Made by a program: the position numbers and the translations under genes
Part shown: piece by piece, positions 40,771 through 48,436 of the stretch
How the letters are laid out: each line of letters opens with the position of its first letter
Position numbering within the stretch: the stretch's first letter is position 1
NCBI RefSeq assembly: GCF_032248695.1
Contig: NZ_JAVHXC010000006.1
Coordinates: 1-64,000 of the forward strand
Origin: Dietzia sp032248695
GTDB taxonomy: Bacteria > Actinomycetota > Actinomycetes > Mycobacteriales > Mycobacteriaceae
Reading direction: 5' to 3'
Length of the DNA: 64,000 bases
Notes under the pieces: model-generated
What the model was told of the DNA's origin: nothing
The model's database searches: none
The model's input: only the letters and a program-made list of their open reading frames with translations

Positions 40771-41560
40771 CAGCCTGCCCGAGAGCGGCTGCGGCCGAAG
40801 CGAGCAGGAGCGAGAGCGAGACGCCATGCCGAGGAGCGGCTGCGTAGCCGGCGCGCGCAGGAGCGAGAGCGAGACGCCATGCCGAGGAGCGGCTGCCCGG
40901 CGGCCACCACTCCCGCCCGTCGCGATGGCGTCTCGCGCGCACCGCGGGGCGGGCGAGACGCCATGCCGAGGAGCGGCTGCGATCGGAGCGCGCAGGGGCG
41001 GAAGCGAGACGCCATCCCCGGGAGCCGCTGCACGGCGGCCACTGCTCCCGCCCGCCCCGATGGCGTCTCGCGCGCACCGCGGGGCGGGCGAGACGCCATG
41101 CCGAGGAGCGGCTGCGATCGGAGCGAGCAGGGGCGGAAGCGAGACGCCATCCCCGGGAGCAGCTGCACGGCGGCCACTGCTCCCGCCCGCCACGATGGCG
41201 TCTCGCGCGCACCGCGGGGCAGGCGAGCCGCCATGCCGAGGAGCGGCTGCGATCGGAGCGTGCAGGGGCGGAAGCGAGACGCCATCCCCGGGAGCCGCTG
41301 CACGGCGGCCACTGCTCCCGCCCGCCCCGATGGCGTCTCGCGCGCACCGGGGGGCAGGCGAGACGCCATGCCGAGGAGCGGCTGCGATCGCAGCGAGCAG
41401 CGGCAAGAGCGAGACGCCATCCCCGGGAGCGGCTGCGTTGTCGCCGGGAGCAGGGGCGACCGCGACCCCCCGGGCCGCCACCCCGGGGAGCGGCTGGGCA
41501 GCGGCAAGCGGGAGCGGCTGCGCAGCCGGCGGGCGCGAGCGGCGGGCGGGAGAGAGGCCG
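40771..41560. repeat. 135-bp tandem repeat array with internal hairpins
   Basis: Core units begin at 40953, 41088, 41223 and 41358, exactly 135 bp apart. A unit at 40869-40952 is 84 bp (51 bp missing), and degenerate pieces flank both sides. Each unit holds GCGAGACGCCAT twice and its complement ATGGCGTCTCGC once. A GGGAGC...GCTCCC stem is nested between the second copy and the complement, giving an extended hairpin of about 70 nt per unit. Because 135 and 84 are multiples of three, all frames stay open and produce false ORFs. The array fills the gap between purB and the MGL-like gene. Confidence 0.95.
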
Positions 41561-41575
41561 CCCGCCAGCGCCGGA

Positions 41576-43033
41576 TCAGAGAATCGAGCCCGGCGCGTAG
41601 CCCGCGGCCTCCGGGTGACGGGCCACCAGTGCCTCGACGCGGGCGGCCACGGCGTCGACCTGGTCTCCGGCCGCGCCGACGAACGCCGCACGATCGGCCA
41701 GCGCCTCCTCCAGCGCGGGACGGTCCAGAGGCAGCCGGTCGTCGGCGGCGAGCCGGTCGATGAGATCGGGCTCGCGGCCCTCTTCGCGCATCGCCAGGGC
41801 CACGGCCACGGCGTTCTCCTTGATCGCCTCGTGGGCGAGCTCGCGGCCGACGCCCGCGCGCACCGCGGCCATGAGCACCTTCGTGGTGGCCAGGAACGGC
41901 AGGTAGCGCTGCAGCTCCTTGTCGATCACCGCGGGGTAGGCGCCGAACTCGTCGAGAACGGTGAGGAAGGTCTCGAACATGCCGTCCAGGGCGAAGAAGG
42001 CGTCCGGGAGCGCGACGCGGCGCACGACGGAGCAGAACACGTCGCCCTCGTTCCACTGCGCGCCCGCGAGCTCGGCGGCCATGGACCCGTAACCGCGCAG
42101 GACCACCTGCAACCCGTTGACGCGCTCGCAGGAGCGGGTGTTCATCTTGTGCGGCATGGCCGACGAGCCGACCTGCCCGGGCTGGAACCCCTCGGTGACG
42201 AGCTCGTGACCGGCCATGAGCCGGATGGTCTGGGCCAGGGACGACGGTCCCGCGCCGAGCTGCACCAGTGCGGAGACGACCTCGTGGTCCAGCGACCGCG
42301 GGTAGACCTGGCCCACCGAGTCGAACGTGCGGGAGAAGCCGAGGTGCGCGGCGATCCGCCCCTCGAGCTCGGCCATCTTCGCGGCGTCGCCGCCGAGGAG
42401 GTCGAGCATGTCCTGGGCGGTGCCCATCGGCCCCTTGATGCCGCGCAGCGGGTAACGCTCGAGCAGCGACTCGACCCGCTCGAGGGCGACGAGAAGCTCG
42501 TCGGCTGCGGAGGCGAAGCGCTTGCCCAGCGTGGTGGCCTGGGCGGCGACGTTGTGACTGCGCCCGGCCATCACGGTGTCGCGGTGGGCGACGGCGTGCT
42601 CGGCGAGGCGACGGACCGCGGCCACGCCCCGGTCGCGGATCAGCTCGAGCGACCGCACGATCTGCAGTTGCTCGACGTTCTCGGTGAGGTCCCGGCTCGT
42701 CATGCCCTTGTGGATGTGCTCGTGACCGGCGAGGTCGTTGAACTCCTCGATCCGGGCCTTGACGTCGTGCCGGGTGACGCGCTCGCGCTCGGCGATCGAG
42801 GTGAGGTCCACGCGGTCGATCACCGCCTCGTAGGCCTCGATCACCCCGTCCGGCACGTCGATCCCCAGGTCGCGCTGGGCGCGCAGGACCGCGATCCACA
42901 GCTGGCGCTCGAGCACGATCTTGTGCTCGGCGGACCACAGCGTGGCCAGGTCCGCGCTCGCGTAGCGCGAGGCGAGGACGTTGGAGATCCGGGGCTTGGC
43001 GGCCTGGGCGGGCGAGGCGTTCTGGGCGGTCAC
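41576..43033 (-). CDS. purB: Adenylosuccinate lyase PurB
   Basis: Cleaves SAICAR and adenylosuccinate, acting twice in AMP synthesis. The 485-aa protein has HEHIHKGMTSRDLTEN, AGRSHNVAAQATTLGKR and the fumarase/lyase signature GSSAMPHKMNTRSCERV. It starts with GTG 43033, 7 nt after a GATACT -10-like box. The array of 135-bp repeats begins within 20 bp of its stop. Confidence 0.97.
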   Translation of the reverse strand: MTAQNASPAQAAKPRISNVLASRYASADLATLWSAEHKIVLERQLWIAVLRAQRDLGIDVPDGVIEAYEAVIDRVDLTSIAERERVTRHDVKARIEEFNDLAGHEHIHKGMTSRDLTENVEQLQIVRSLELIRDRGVAAVRRLAEHAVAHRDTVMAGRSHNVAAQATTLGKRFASAADELLVALERVESLLERYPLRGIKGPMGTAQDMLDLLGGDAAKMAELEGRIAAHLGFSRTFDSVGQVYPRSLDHEVVSALVQLGAGPSSLAQTIRLMAGHELVTEGFQPGQVGSSAMPHKMNTRSCERVNGLQVVLRGYGSMAAELAGAQWNEGDVFCSVVRRVALPDAFFALDGMFETFLTVLDEFGAYPAVIDKELQRYLPFLATTKVLMAAVRAGVGRELAHEAIKENAVAVALAMREEGREPDLIDRLAADDRLPLDRPALEEALADRAAFVGAAGDQVDAVAARVEALVARHPEAAGYAPGSIL

Positions 43034-43040
43034 GCCCCCC

Positions 43041-43046
43041 AGTATC
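43041..43046 (-). promoter_or_regulatory. -10 box of purB (leaderless GTG start)
   Basis: Minus-strand GATACT, 7 nt (GGGGGGC), GTG 43033. It lies within the 22-bp gap after the 47-aa ORF. Confidence 0.4.
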
Positions 43047-43055
43047 GCAGCCCGA

Positions 43056-43199
43056 TCAGGAGATCATCGAGCCGCCGGTGGACCCGTTGAAGATCTCGCG
43101 GGCGTTGAGGTACACCTGCTCGACGGTCAGCGGCGCCTGCAGCAGCAGCCACGGCCGGGTGATGTAGACGCTGGCGGTGATGATCTCGGCGGAACCCAT
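43056..43199 (-). CDS. Possible 47-aa small protein
   Basis: The predicted peptide begins MGSAEIITASVYITRPWLLL, followed by QAPLTVEQVYLNAREIFNGS and TGGSMIS. It is moderately hydrophobic in its first half and matches no family I know. Support is limited to a TACCGT -10 box ending 6 nt before ATG 43199 and close spacing (22 bp) ahead of purB. Confidence 0.45.
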   Translation of the reverse strand: MGSAEIITASVYITRPWLLLQAPLTVEQVYLNAREIFNGSTGGSMIS

Positions 43200-43205
43200 G
43201 GGCTG

Positions 43206-43211
43206 ACGGTA
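43206..43211 (-). promoter_or_regulatory. -10 box of the 47-aa ORF
   Basis: Minus-strand TACCGT, 6 nt (CAGCCC), ATG 43199. Confidence 0.35.
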
Positions 43212-43297
43212 ACCGCCCGCGAGCGCCCTCGGGGCCACCACGTCCGGGGGCGCTGGCCGAGCGCTCCCGCCCGGACGAGCACTACCGATGTCGGGCC

Positions 43298-44473
43298 CTA
43301 CGGCGCCAGTTCCGCCTCGAGCCGGTCCATCGCCTCGGCGATCTCGTCGGTCGCCCCGGCAAAGCTGAGCCGGACGGTGTGGCGGCCGTCGACTGTGTCG
43401 AAGTCCACGCCCGGCGTCAGGGCGACGCCGGTGCGGTCGAGGATCTCCGCGCACCACGCGACCGAGTCGTCGGTCCACCGGGAGACGTCGAAGTAGGCGT
43501 AGAACGCGCCGTCGGGAGGGGCGATCTCGGCCACCCCGAGCTCGCCCAGGCGCCGCAGCACGAGGTCGCGGTTCCGGGCGTAGCGCTGCACGTGCAGGTC
43601 GAGTTCCGCGGTGGCCTCCTCGGTGAAGGCGGCGACGGCCGCGAACTGCGCGTCGGCGGGCGGGCAGATCGTCAGGTTGCCGATGAGCCGGTCGACGGGG
43701 TCCCGCAGGTACTCCGGCAGCAGCATCCATCCGATCCGCCAGCCGGTCATGGAGAAGTACTTGGAGACCGACCCCATGACCACGGCGTCGCGGCTGGTCC
43801 GCCACGCGCTCGCGCACTCGCGGCCGTAGGTGACGCCGTGGTAGATCTCGTCACTGATCAACAGGGTGCCGTTGGCCTCGCACCACCGGGCGAGCGCGGC
43901 GAGTTCGTCGGCGTCGATGATCGTGCCGGTGGGGTTGGCGGGACTGGCGACGATGAGCCCGGCGGGGGCGTGGCCGAGCTCGGTGGCGACCGCCTCGAGC
44001 TGCGCGACCGTGGGTTGGTACCGGGTGTCCGCGCCGCAGGCGACCTCGTGGACGCGGCAGCCCAGGGCCGCGAGCGTGTTGCGGTACGCGGGGTACCCGG
44101 GGCGGGCCATGACCACGGTGTCGCCGGGATCGAAGGCGGCGAGGAAGAGCGCGGTGAAGCCTCCGGAGGACCCGGTGGTGACGACGACGTCGTCGACGGT
44201 CACGTCCACACCGTCCCGCCTCCGGTGATACCCCGCGATGGCCTCGCGCAGCGGCCGGATGCCGAGAGCCTCGGTGTAGCCGAGGATCTCGGTGTCGAGG
44301 GCGTGACGGGCCGCCGCGAGCACCGGGCCGGGCGCGGGCGTCGAGGGCTGCCCGGCGCACAGGGAGATCACGTCACCGTGGGTCTCCTGACGGCGGGCCG
44401 CGGCGGCGAGCACGCTCATCACGTGGAACGGTTCGACGGCCGAGCGGCGGGAGGGTTCGCGTGCGACGGACAT
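43298..44473 (-). CDS. Class I/II PLP-dependent aminotransferase
   Basis: A 391-aa aspartate-aminotransferase-fold enzyme. Visible are ISLCAGQPSTPAPGPV, ARPGYPAYRNTL, VASPANPTGT, ISDEIYHGV and the PLP Lys in GSVSKYFSMTGWRIGW, with RLSFAG holding the carboxylate-binding Arg. The substrate cannot be read from the sequence. ATG 44473 has TAGCGT 7 nt upstream, and a longer frame (to 44734) is antisense to the GNAT gene. Confidence 0.9.
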   Translation of the reverse strand: MSVAREPSRRSAVEPFHVMSVLAAAARRQETHGDVISLCAGQPSTPAPGPVLAAARHALDTEILGYTEALGIRPLREAIAGYHRRRDGVDVTVDDVVVTTGSSGGFTALFLAAFDPGDTVVMARPGYPAYRNTLAALGCRVHEVACGADTRYQPTVAQLEAVATELGHAPAGLIVASPANPTGTIIDADELAALARWCEANGTLLISDEIYHGVTYGRECASAWRTSRDAVVMGSVSKYFSMTGWRIGWMLLPEYLRDPVDRLIGNLTICPPADAQFAAVAAFTEEATAELDLHVQRYARNRDLVLRRLGELGVAEIAPPDGAFYAYFDVSRWTDDSVAWCAEILDRTGVALTPGVDFDTVDGRHTVRLSFAGATDEIAEAMDRLEAELAP

Positions 44474-44480
44474 ACCCCTG

Positions 44481-44486
44481 ACGCTA
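44481..44486 (-). promoter_or_regulatory. -10 box of the aminotransferase gene (leaderless start)
   Basis: Minus-strand TAGCGT, 7 nt (CAGGGGT), ATG 44473. Confidence 0.5.
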
Positions 44487-44597
44487 GCGCCCGGGGCGGC
44501 GGTGTCCACGACGGGCCGCTCGGTCGGGTGCGACCGCCGCGACGGCGGACTACCGTCGGAGTCGTCCCGGCTCGATCGCACTCGAGGACGGCCCGTC

Positions 44598-45188
44598 ATG
44601 AACGTCTCCACCGACGACGTCGTGGTGCGCCCGGCCACGCGGTTCGACGACGTGGCGCTCCTGCTGGGCCCCAAAAAGAACCCCGACGCCTCGGTGTGCT
44701 GGTGCCTCAGCCACCGGCTGGACTCCGCGACCAACCGCTCACTGGTCGGCCGCGCCCGGGGCGACCGGGTCCGCGAGCTGTGCGCGCGCGACGTCGCCCC
44801 GGGGGTGCTCGCCTACCTGGGGGCCGAGCCCGTGGGCTGGGCCGCCGTCGCCCCGCGCCGCGAGCTTCCCGTCGCGCGGTCCCGGAAGATCCCGACCGTG
44901 GACCGGCGCCCCGTGTGGTCGCTCTTCTGCCTCCGCGTCCGACCGGGGTACCGGGGCCGCGGGATCGCCCACGCGCTCGTCGAGGGCGCGGTCGACCACG
45001 CCCGCGAGCACGGGGCCCCCGCCGTCGAGGCCGTGCCCGTGGACAACGGCGGCCGGAAGGTGGACCTCACCATGGCCTTCGTCGGGTTCCGTTCCCTGTT
45101 CGAGGCCGCCGGGTTCGCCAAGGTCGCGGACACGTCGTCGGTGACGGCGGGCCTGCCCCGGATCGTGATGAGGCGGGAACTCGGGTGA
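44598..45188 (+). CDS. GNAT-family N-acetyltransferase
   Basis: A 196-aa acetyl-CoA-dependent acetyltransferase of unknown substrate. The acetyl-CoA loop is VRPGYRGRGIAHALVEGAV (about 114-132), followed by the VPVDNGG segment and FEAAGFAKV. A CWC motif near residue 34 is typical of a sub-group that includes GNAT proteins with a DUF-like N-terminus. ATG 44598 has GAGGA about 9 nt upstream. Divergent from the aminotransferase. Confidence 0.87.
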   Translation: MNVSTDDVVVRPATRFDDVALLLGPKKNPDASVCWCLSHRLDSATNRSLVGRARGDRVRELCARDVAPGVLAYLGAEPVGWAAVAPRRELPVARSRKIPTVDRRPVWSLFCLRVRPGYRGRGIAHALVEGAVDHAREHGAPAVEAVPVDNGGRKVDLTMAFVGFRSLFEAAGFAKVADTSSVTAGLPRIVMRRELG

Positions 45189-45235
45189 GGTGGGAGCTCG
45201 GGTGAGACCGGGGCCGCCCGCGCGGCGACCGCCCG

Positions 45236-46906
45236 TCAGACGGCCAGCCCGAACACCCACACCAACAGCGTCATGGTGACCAGTGTGATGAGCAGGATCC
45301 CGATGAGGTTGAGCCAGAGGCCACCCCGGATCATCTGCCCGATCGTCACGTAGCCGGAGCCGTAGGCGATCGCGTTGGGAGGCGTCGCCACGGGGAGCAT
45401 GAACGCGCACGTCGCGGCCAGCGCCACCGGCACCGCGAGCAACATCGGATCGACACCGAGCCCCAGGGCGACCCCGCCGGCCACCGGCAGGAACGTCGCG
45501 GCGGTGGCGGTGTTGCTCGTCAACTCGGTGAGGAAGATGATCCCCGTGGCGGCCACCACCACCAGCAGGATGACCGGCAGGGCACCCAGAGCACCGGCCT
45601 GCTCGCCGATCCAGTCGGTGAGCCCCGAGCCGGAGAACTGCGAGGACAGCGCCAGTCCGCCGCCGAACAGTAGGAGCACACCCCAGGGCAGTGCCAGCGC
45701 GGCGTCCCAGGTGAGCAGCCGCACCCCCCGCCGGGACCCGGCGGGCAGCAGGAACAGCAGCAGCCCGGCCGCGAGCGCGATGCCCGCGTCCGAGATCGGT
45801 GGCTCCTCGAACACCAGGGGGACGGCCACCCAGGACACCGCCGCCGCCACGAAGACGACCAGGACGCGCTTCTCGCCCGACGACGTGGGGCCGAGTCGGC
45901 GCAGCTCGCCGTCGAACAGTTTCCGCCCACCGGGGATCCGCTCGATCTCCGGCTTGAACAGGACCTTCGTGAGCAGGAGCCAGGTGATCACCAGCATGAC
46001 CACCGCGAGCGGCAGCCCGACGAGCATCCACTGCCCGAAGCCCAGCTGGATGTCGTGTTCCGCGCTCAGGTACCCGGCGAGCAGCGTGTTGGGCGGGGTC
46101 CCGATGATCGTCGCCAGCGACCCGACCGACGCCGCGTACGCGATACCGAGCATGAGGGCCGTGCCGAAGTTGGACCGGATCACGGCCTCCTTGACCGCAT
46201 CCGAGTTCGGATCCGCCCTCGGGTCCATCTCCGGCATCGCGGTCTTCCCGTCGCCGTCGTCGTTGCCGCCGCCCCCGAGTTCGGAGGCCAACATCAGGAC
46301 GGACACGCCGATCGGCAGCATCATCACGGCCGTCGCGGTGTTGGACACCCACATGCTCAGGAACCCCGTCGCGATCATGAACCCGCCGATCACGCTCGTG
46401 GACCGGGTCCCCATCGCGCGCACGGTGAGCAACGCGATCCGCCGGTGCAGGTTCCAGCGCTGCATGGCGATCGCGATGAGGAAGCCGCCCATGAACAAGA
46501 AGATGATGTTGTTGCCGTACTGGGCGCCCACATCGTCGACGGAGATGTCGTCGCCGAGCACCGGGAACGCGATGAGCGGGACCAGCGCGGTGGCGGGGAT
46601 GGGGATGCACTCGGTCATCCACCAGATGCCCAACAGCACGGCCACCGCCGCGGTCAGCCGGGCGTTGTGCTCGAGATCGCCGGGCATGACCAGATAGACC
46701 AGGGCGGCGACCGCCAGCCCCGCGATCGTGCCCACGACGCTCCGGATGAACTCTCCGCGCGGCACGGCCTCGTCGAGCTCACCCGGCGACTTCTGGTCCA
46801 CCTCGACCCCGCGGTGCGGGTCGGGCTCCAGCCCGCGCAGGTGCGGCGCCATGACGATCCTGCGCTCCTCCCCGCCGTCAGTCCCGTCGTGCTCGCCGGT
46901 GGTCAT
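45236..46906 (-). CDS. DASS/SLC13 sodium-dicarboxylate symporter
   Basis: Membrane importer of C4-dicarboxylates driven by sodium. The 556-aa protein has a 50-residue hydrophilic N-terminus and about 11-12 helices. Two SNT motifs that bind sodium and carboxylate are present: VSNTATAVMMLP in the first half and TSNTATAATFLP in the second. An acidic cytoplasmic loop (GGGGNDDGDGKTAMPEMDPRAD) interrupts the first half. GIIFLTELTSNTATA and SGYVTIGQMIRGG are standard for the family. Substrate assignment is by family only. Confidence 0.92.
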   Translation of the reverse strand: MTTGEHDGTDGGEERRIVMAPHLRGLEPDPHRGVEVDQKSPGELDEAVPRGEFIRSVVGTIAGLAVAALVYLVMPGDLEHNARLTAAVAVLLGIWWMTECIPIPATALVPLIAFPVLGDDISVDDVGAQYGNNIIFLFMGGFLIAIAMQRWNLHRRIALLTVRAMGTRSTSVIGGFMIATGFLSMWVSNTATAVMMLPIGVSVLMLASELGGGGNDDGDGKTAMPEMDPRADPNSDAVKEAVIRSNFGTALMLGIAYAASVGSLATIIGTPPNTLLAGYLSAEHDIQLGFGQWMLVGLPLAVVMLVITWLLLTKVLFKPEIERIPGGRKLFDGELRRLGPTSSGEKRVLVVFVAAAVSWVAVPLVFEEPPISDAGIALAAGLLLFLLPAGSRRGVRLLTWDAALALPWGVLLLFGGGLALSSQFSGSGLTDWIGEQAGALGALPVILLVVVAATGIIFLTELTSNTATAATFLPVAGGVALGLGVDPMLLAVPVALAATCAFMLPVATPPNAIAYGSGYVTIGQMIRGGLWLNLIGILLITLVTMTLLVWVFGLAV

Positions 46907-46957
46907 GTCGTCTCCCGCTCGTCGTCACCGAATTCTCGCGCACACAGTGTCCGGCAC

Positions 46958-48409
46958 TCACGATCCGAACGGTACCGATCCCAGCGCCCCGGATCCGAGT
47001 GACAGGGAGCCGTCCGGCGCCACCTCGAGGCCGAACACCGCGATCTCCTGCGCCGGGCCGCCGGCGAGGCCGATCGAGACCACCACCTCGTGTCGGCCCG
47101 CGGCCAGCGGGCGGGACGGGCGCAGGGTGAGGGTGCGATCGAGCTCGCCCCCGGCGGCGACGGCCGCCGACGCCGCGGGCAGGTCCCCGCCCGCGGCCAC
47201 GATCGGCAGCGACGCCCGCCGCTTGTCGGGACCGGTGACGGTCGCCCGGAGCTCGCCCGTGTACGCGGCGCCGGTGGAGGCGATCCGCACGGGGAGATCG
47301 AGCACCTCGTCGTCGTCGACCCGTCGCAGCGCGGCGTCCCCGGCCGCGGTGAGGCGCACGGGTAGGTCGACCACCGGATCGGCGGGGCGCGCCTCGGACG
47401 GCGTCCCGTCGCCGACCACCGGCCAGCCACCCACCCAGTCCAGGCGGTCGAGCATCAGGTAGCGGCGCTGGACGCCGCCCGGCAGGACGGCCTGACCGCG
47501 CGGCGCCGCGTGGTAGACCATCCAGTCCTGCCCGGCGTCATCGGTCGCGACGTCGACGTGGCCCGGCCCGACCCAGTTCTCGTCGCCCCGGAGGATCACG
47601 TCGCCCGCGCCGCGCTCGAGCAGCGGGCGACCACTGCGGTCCGCGTACGGTCCGAACAGGTCGTCCGCGCGTCCGCCGAGGACCCGGTACTGCGAGCGCT
47701 CACCGTCGCAGCACAGTCCCGCGCTGGTGAACAGGTGCGTGTGCCCGTCCCGCGCGATGACGGCCGGCGCCTCGACCCCGGGGCCCGCGACGAGCACGGG
47801 CTCGCCCTCCAGCTCCGTGCCCGCATCGTTCATCGGCACCGCGTGGATGCCCTCGAAGTTCCCCATGAGCAGCACCGGGCCGTCCTCGGTGAACACGACC
47901 TCCGGGTCCATGGGGTCGAGGAGCTCGCCGCGGTAGTCCCCGAAGCACACGACCGGTCGCGCGTCGTGCCCCCACGGCCCCTCCACACCGGGCGCGGTGG
48001 CGCGGCCGATACACGGCGCGGAACCGCCGGTGGTGTAGTACATGACCGCCTCGCCCCCGGGCCGGACGTGCACGTCCGGCGCCCACAGGAAGGAGATCAG
48101 GGGCGCCCAGCGCGGCCGCGTGGTGAACGCGTCGCCGAGGTACTCCCATTCCACCAGGTCGAACGAGCGGAAGTGCGGGATGAGACGGTGCCCGGCGCCG
48201 TCCGCCCAGTCGTCGGAGGTCGCGTAGACGTGGAAGGCGCCGTCGGCGCCGCGGACCACCGTGGGGTCCGGGGCGACCGACGAGATCACGGGGTTGGCCG
48301 CCGCGGTGGGCACGAGGGCGGGGGCCGCCGCGCCCGTCGCCGCCGCGATGGTGACGACGACGACGAGGGACGCAGCGACGAGTGATCGGGCACCGGCGGC
48401 GAATGTCAT
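46958..48409 (-). CDS. Secreted glycoside hydrolase, GH43-like five-bladed propeller
   Basis: A 483-aa exported protein with signal peptide (about residues 1-38, ending AAAN). A GH43-like propeller follows: SSVAPDPTVVRGADGAFHVYAT (catalytic-base Asp blade), FLWAPDVHVRPGGEAVMYYTT, DPMDPEVVFTEDGPVLL and VEAPAVIARDGHTHLF (acid Glu). A C-terminal beta-sandwich of about 150 residues completes it. GH43 enzymes usually release arabinose or xylose. In a bacterium with an arabinan wall, self-wall remodelling is possible, as is plant-polymer use. ATG 48409 has TAACTT 7 nt upstream. Confidence 0.8.
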   Translation of the reverse strand: MTFAAGARSLVAASLVVVVTIAAATGAAAPALVPTAAANPVISSVAPDPTVVRGADGAFHVYATSDDWADGAGHRLIPHFRSFDLVEWEYLGDAFTTRPRWAPLISFLWAPDVHVRPGGEAVMYYTTGGSAPCIGRATAPGVEGPWGHDARPVVCFGDYRGELLDPMDPEVVFTEDGPVLLMGNFEGIHAVPMNDAGTELEGEPVLVAGPGVEAPAVIARDGHTHLFTSAGLCCDGERSQYRVLGGRADDLFGPYADRSGRPLLERGAGDVILRGDENWVGPGHVDVATDDAGQDWMVYHAAPRGQAVLPGGVQRRYLMLDRLDWVGGWPVVGDGTPSEARPADPVVDLPVRLTAAGDAALRRVDDDEVLDLPVRIASTGAAYTGELRATVTGPDKRRASLPIVAAGGDLPAASAAVAAGGELDRTLTLRPSRPLAAGRHEVVVSIGLAGGPAQEIAVFGLEVAPDGSLSLGSGALGSVPFGS

Positions 48410-48416
48410 GCCTGTG

Positions 48417-48422
48417 AAGTTA
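48417..48422 (-). promoter_or_regulatory. -10 box of the GH43-like gene (leaderless start)
   Basis: Minus-strand TAACTT, 7 nt (CACAGGC), ATG 48409. Confidence 0.5.
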
Positions 48423-48436
48423 ACGCCCCCGGCGCG

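Noticed and set aside
40771..41560. CRISPR array
   Set aside because: The whole 135-bp unit repeats with no unique spacers, and no cas gene is present.
40661..43090. Very long open frames on both strands through the repeat array and across purB (for example 40661-43090 plus; 39829-41691 and 40748-41347 minus)
   Set aside because: Repeat units are multiples of three and GC-rich, so all frames stay open; the translations are low-complexity with no family likeness and overlap purB or the MGL-like gene.
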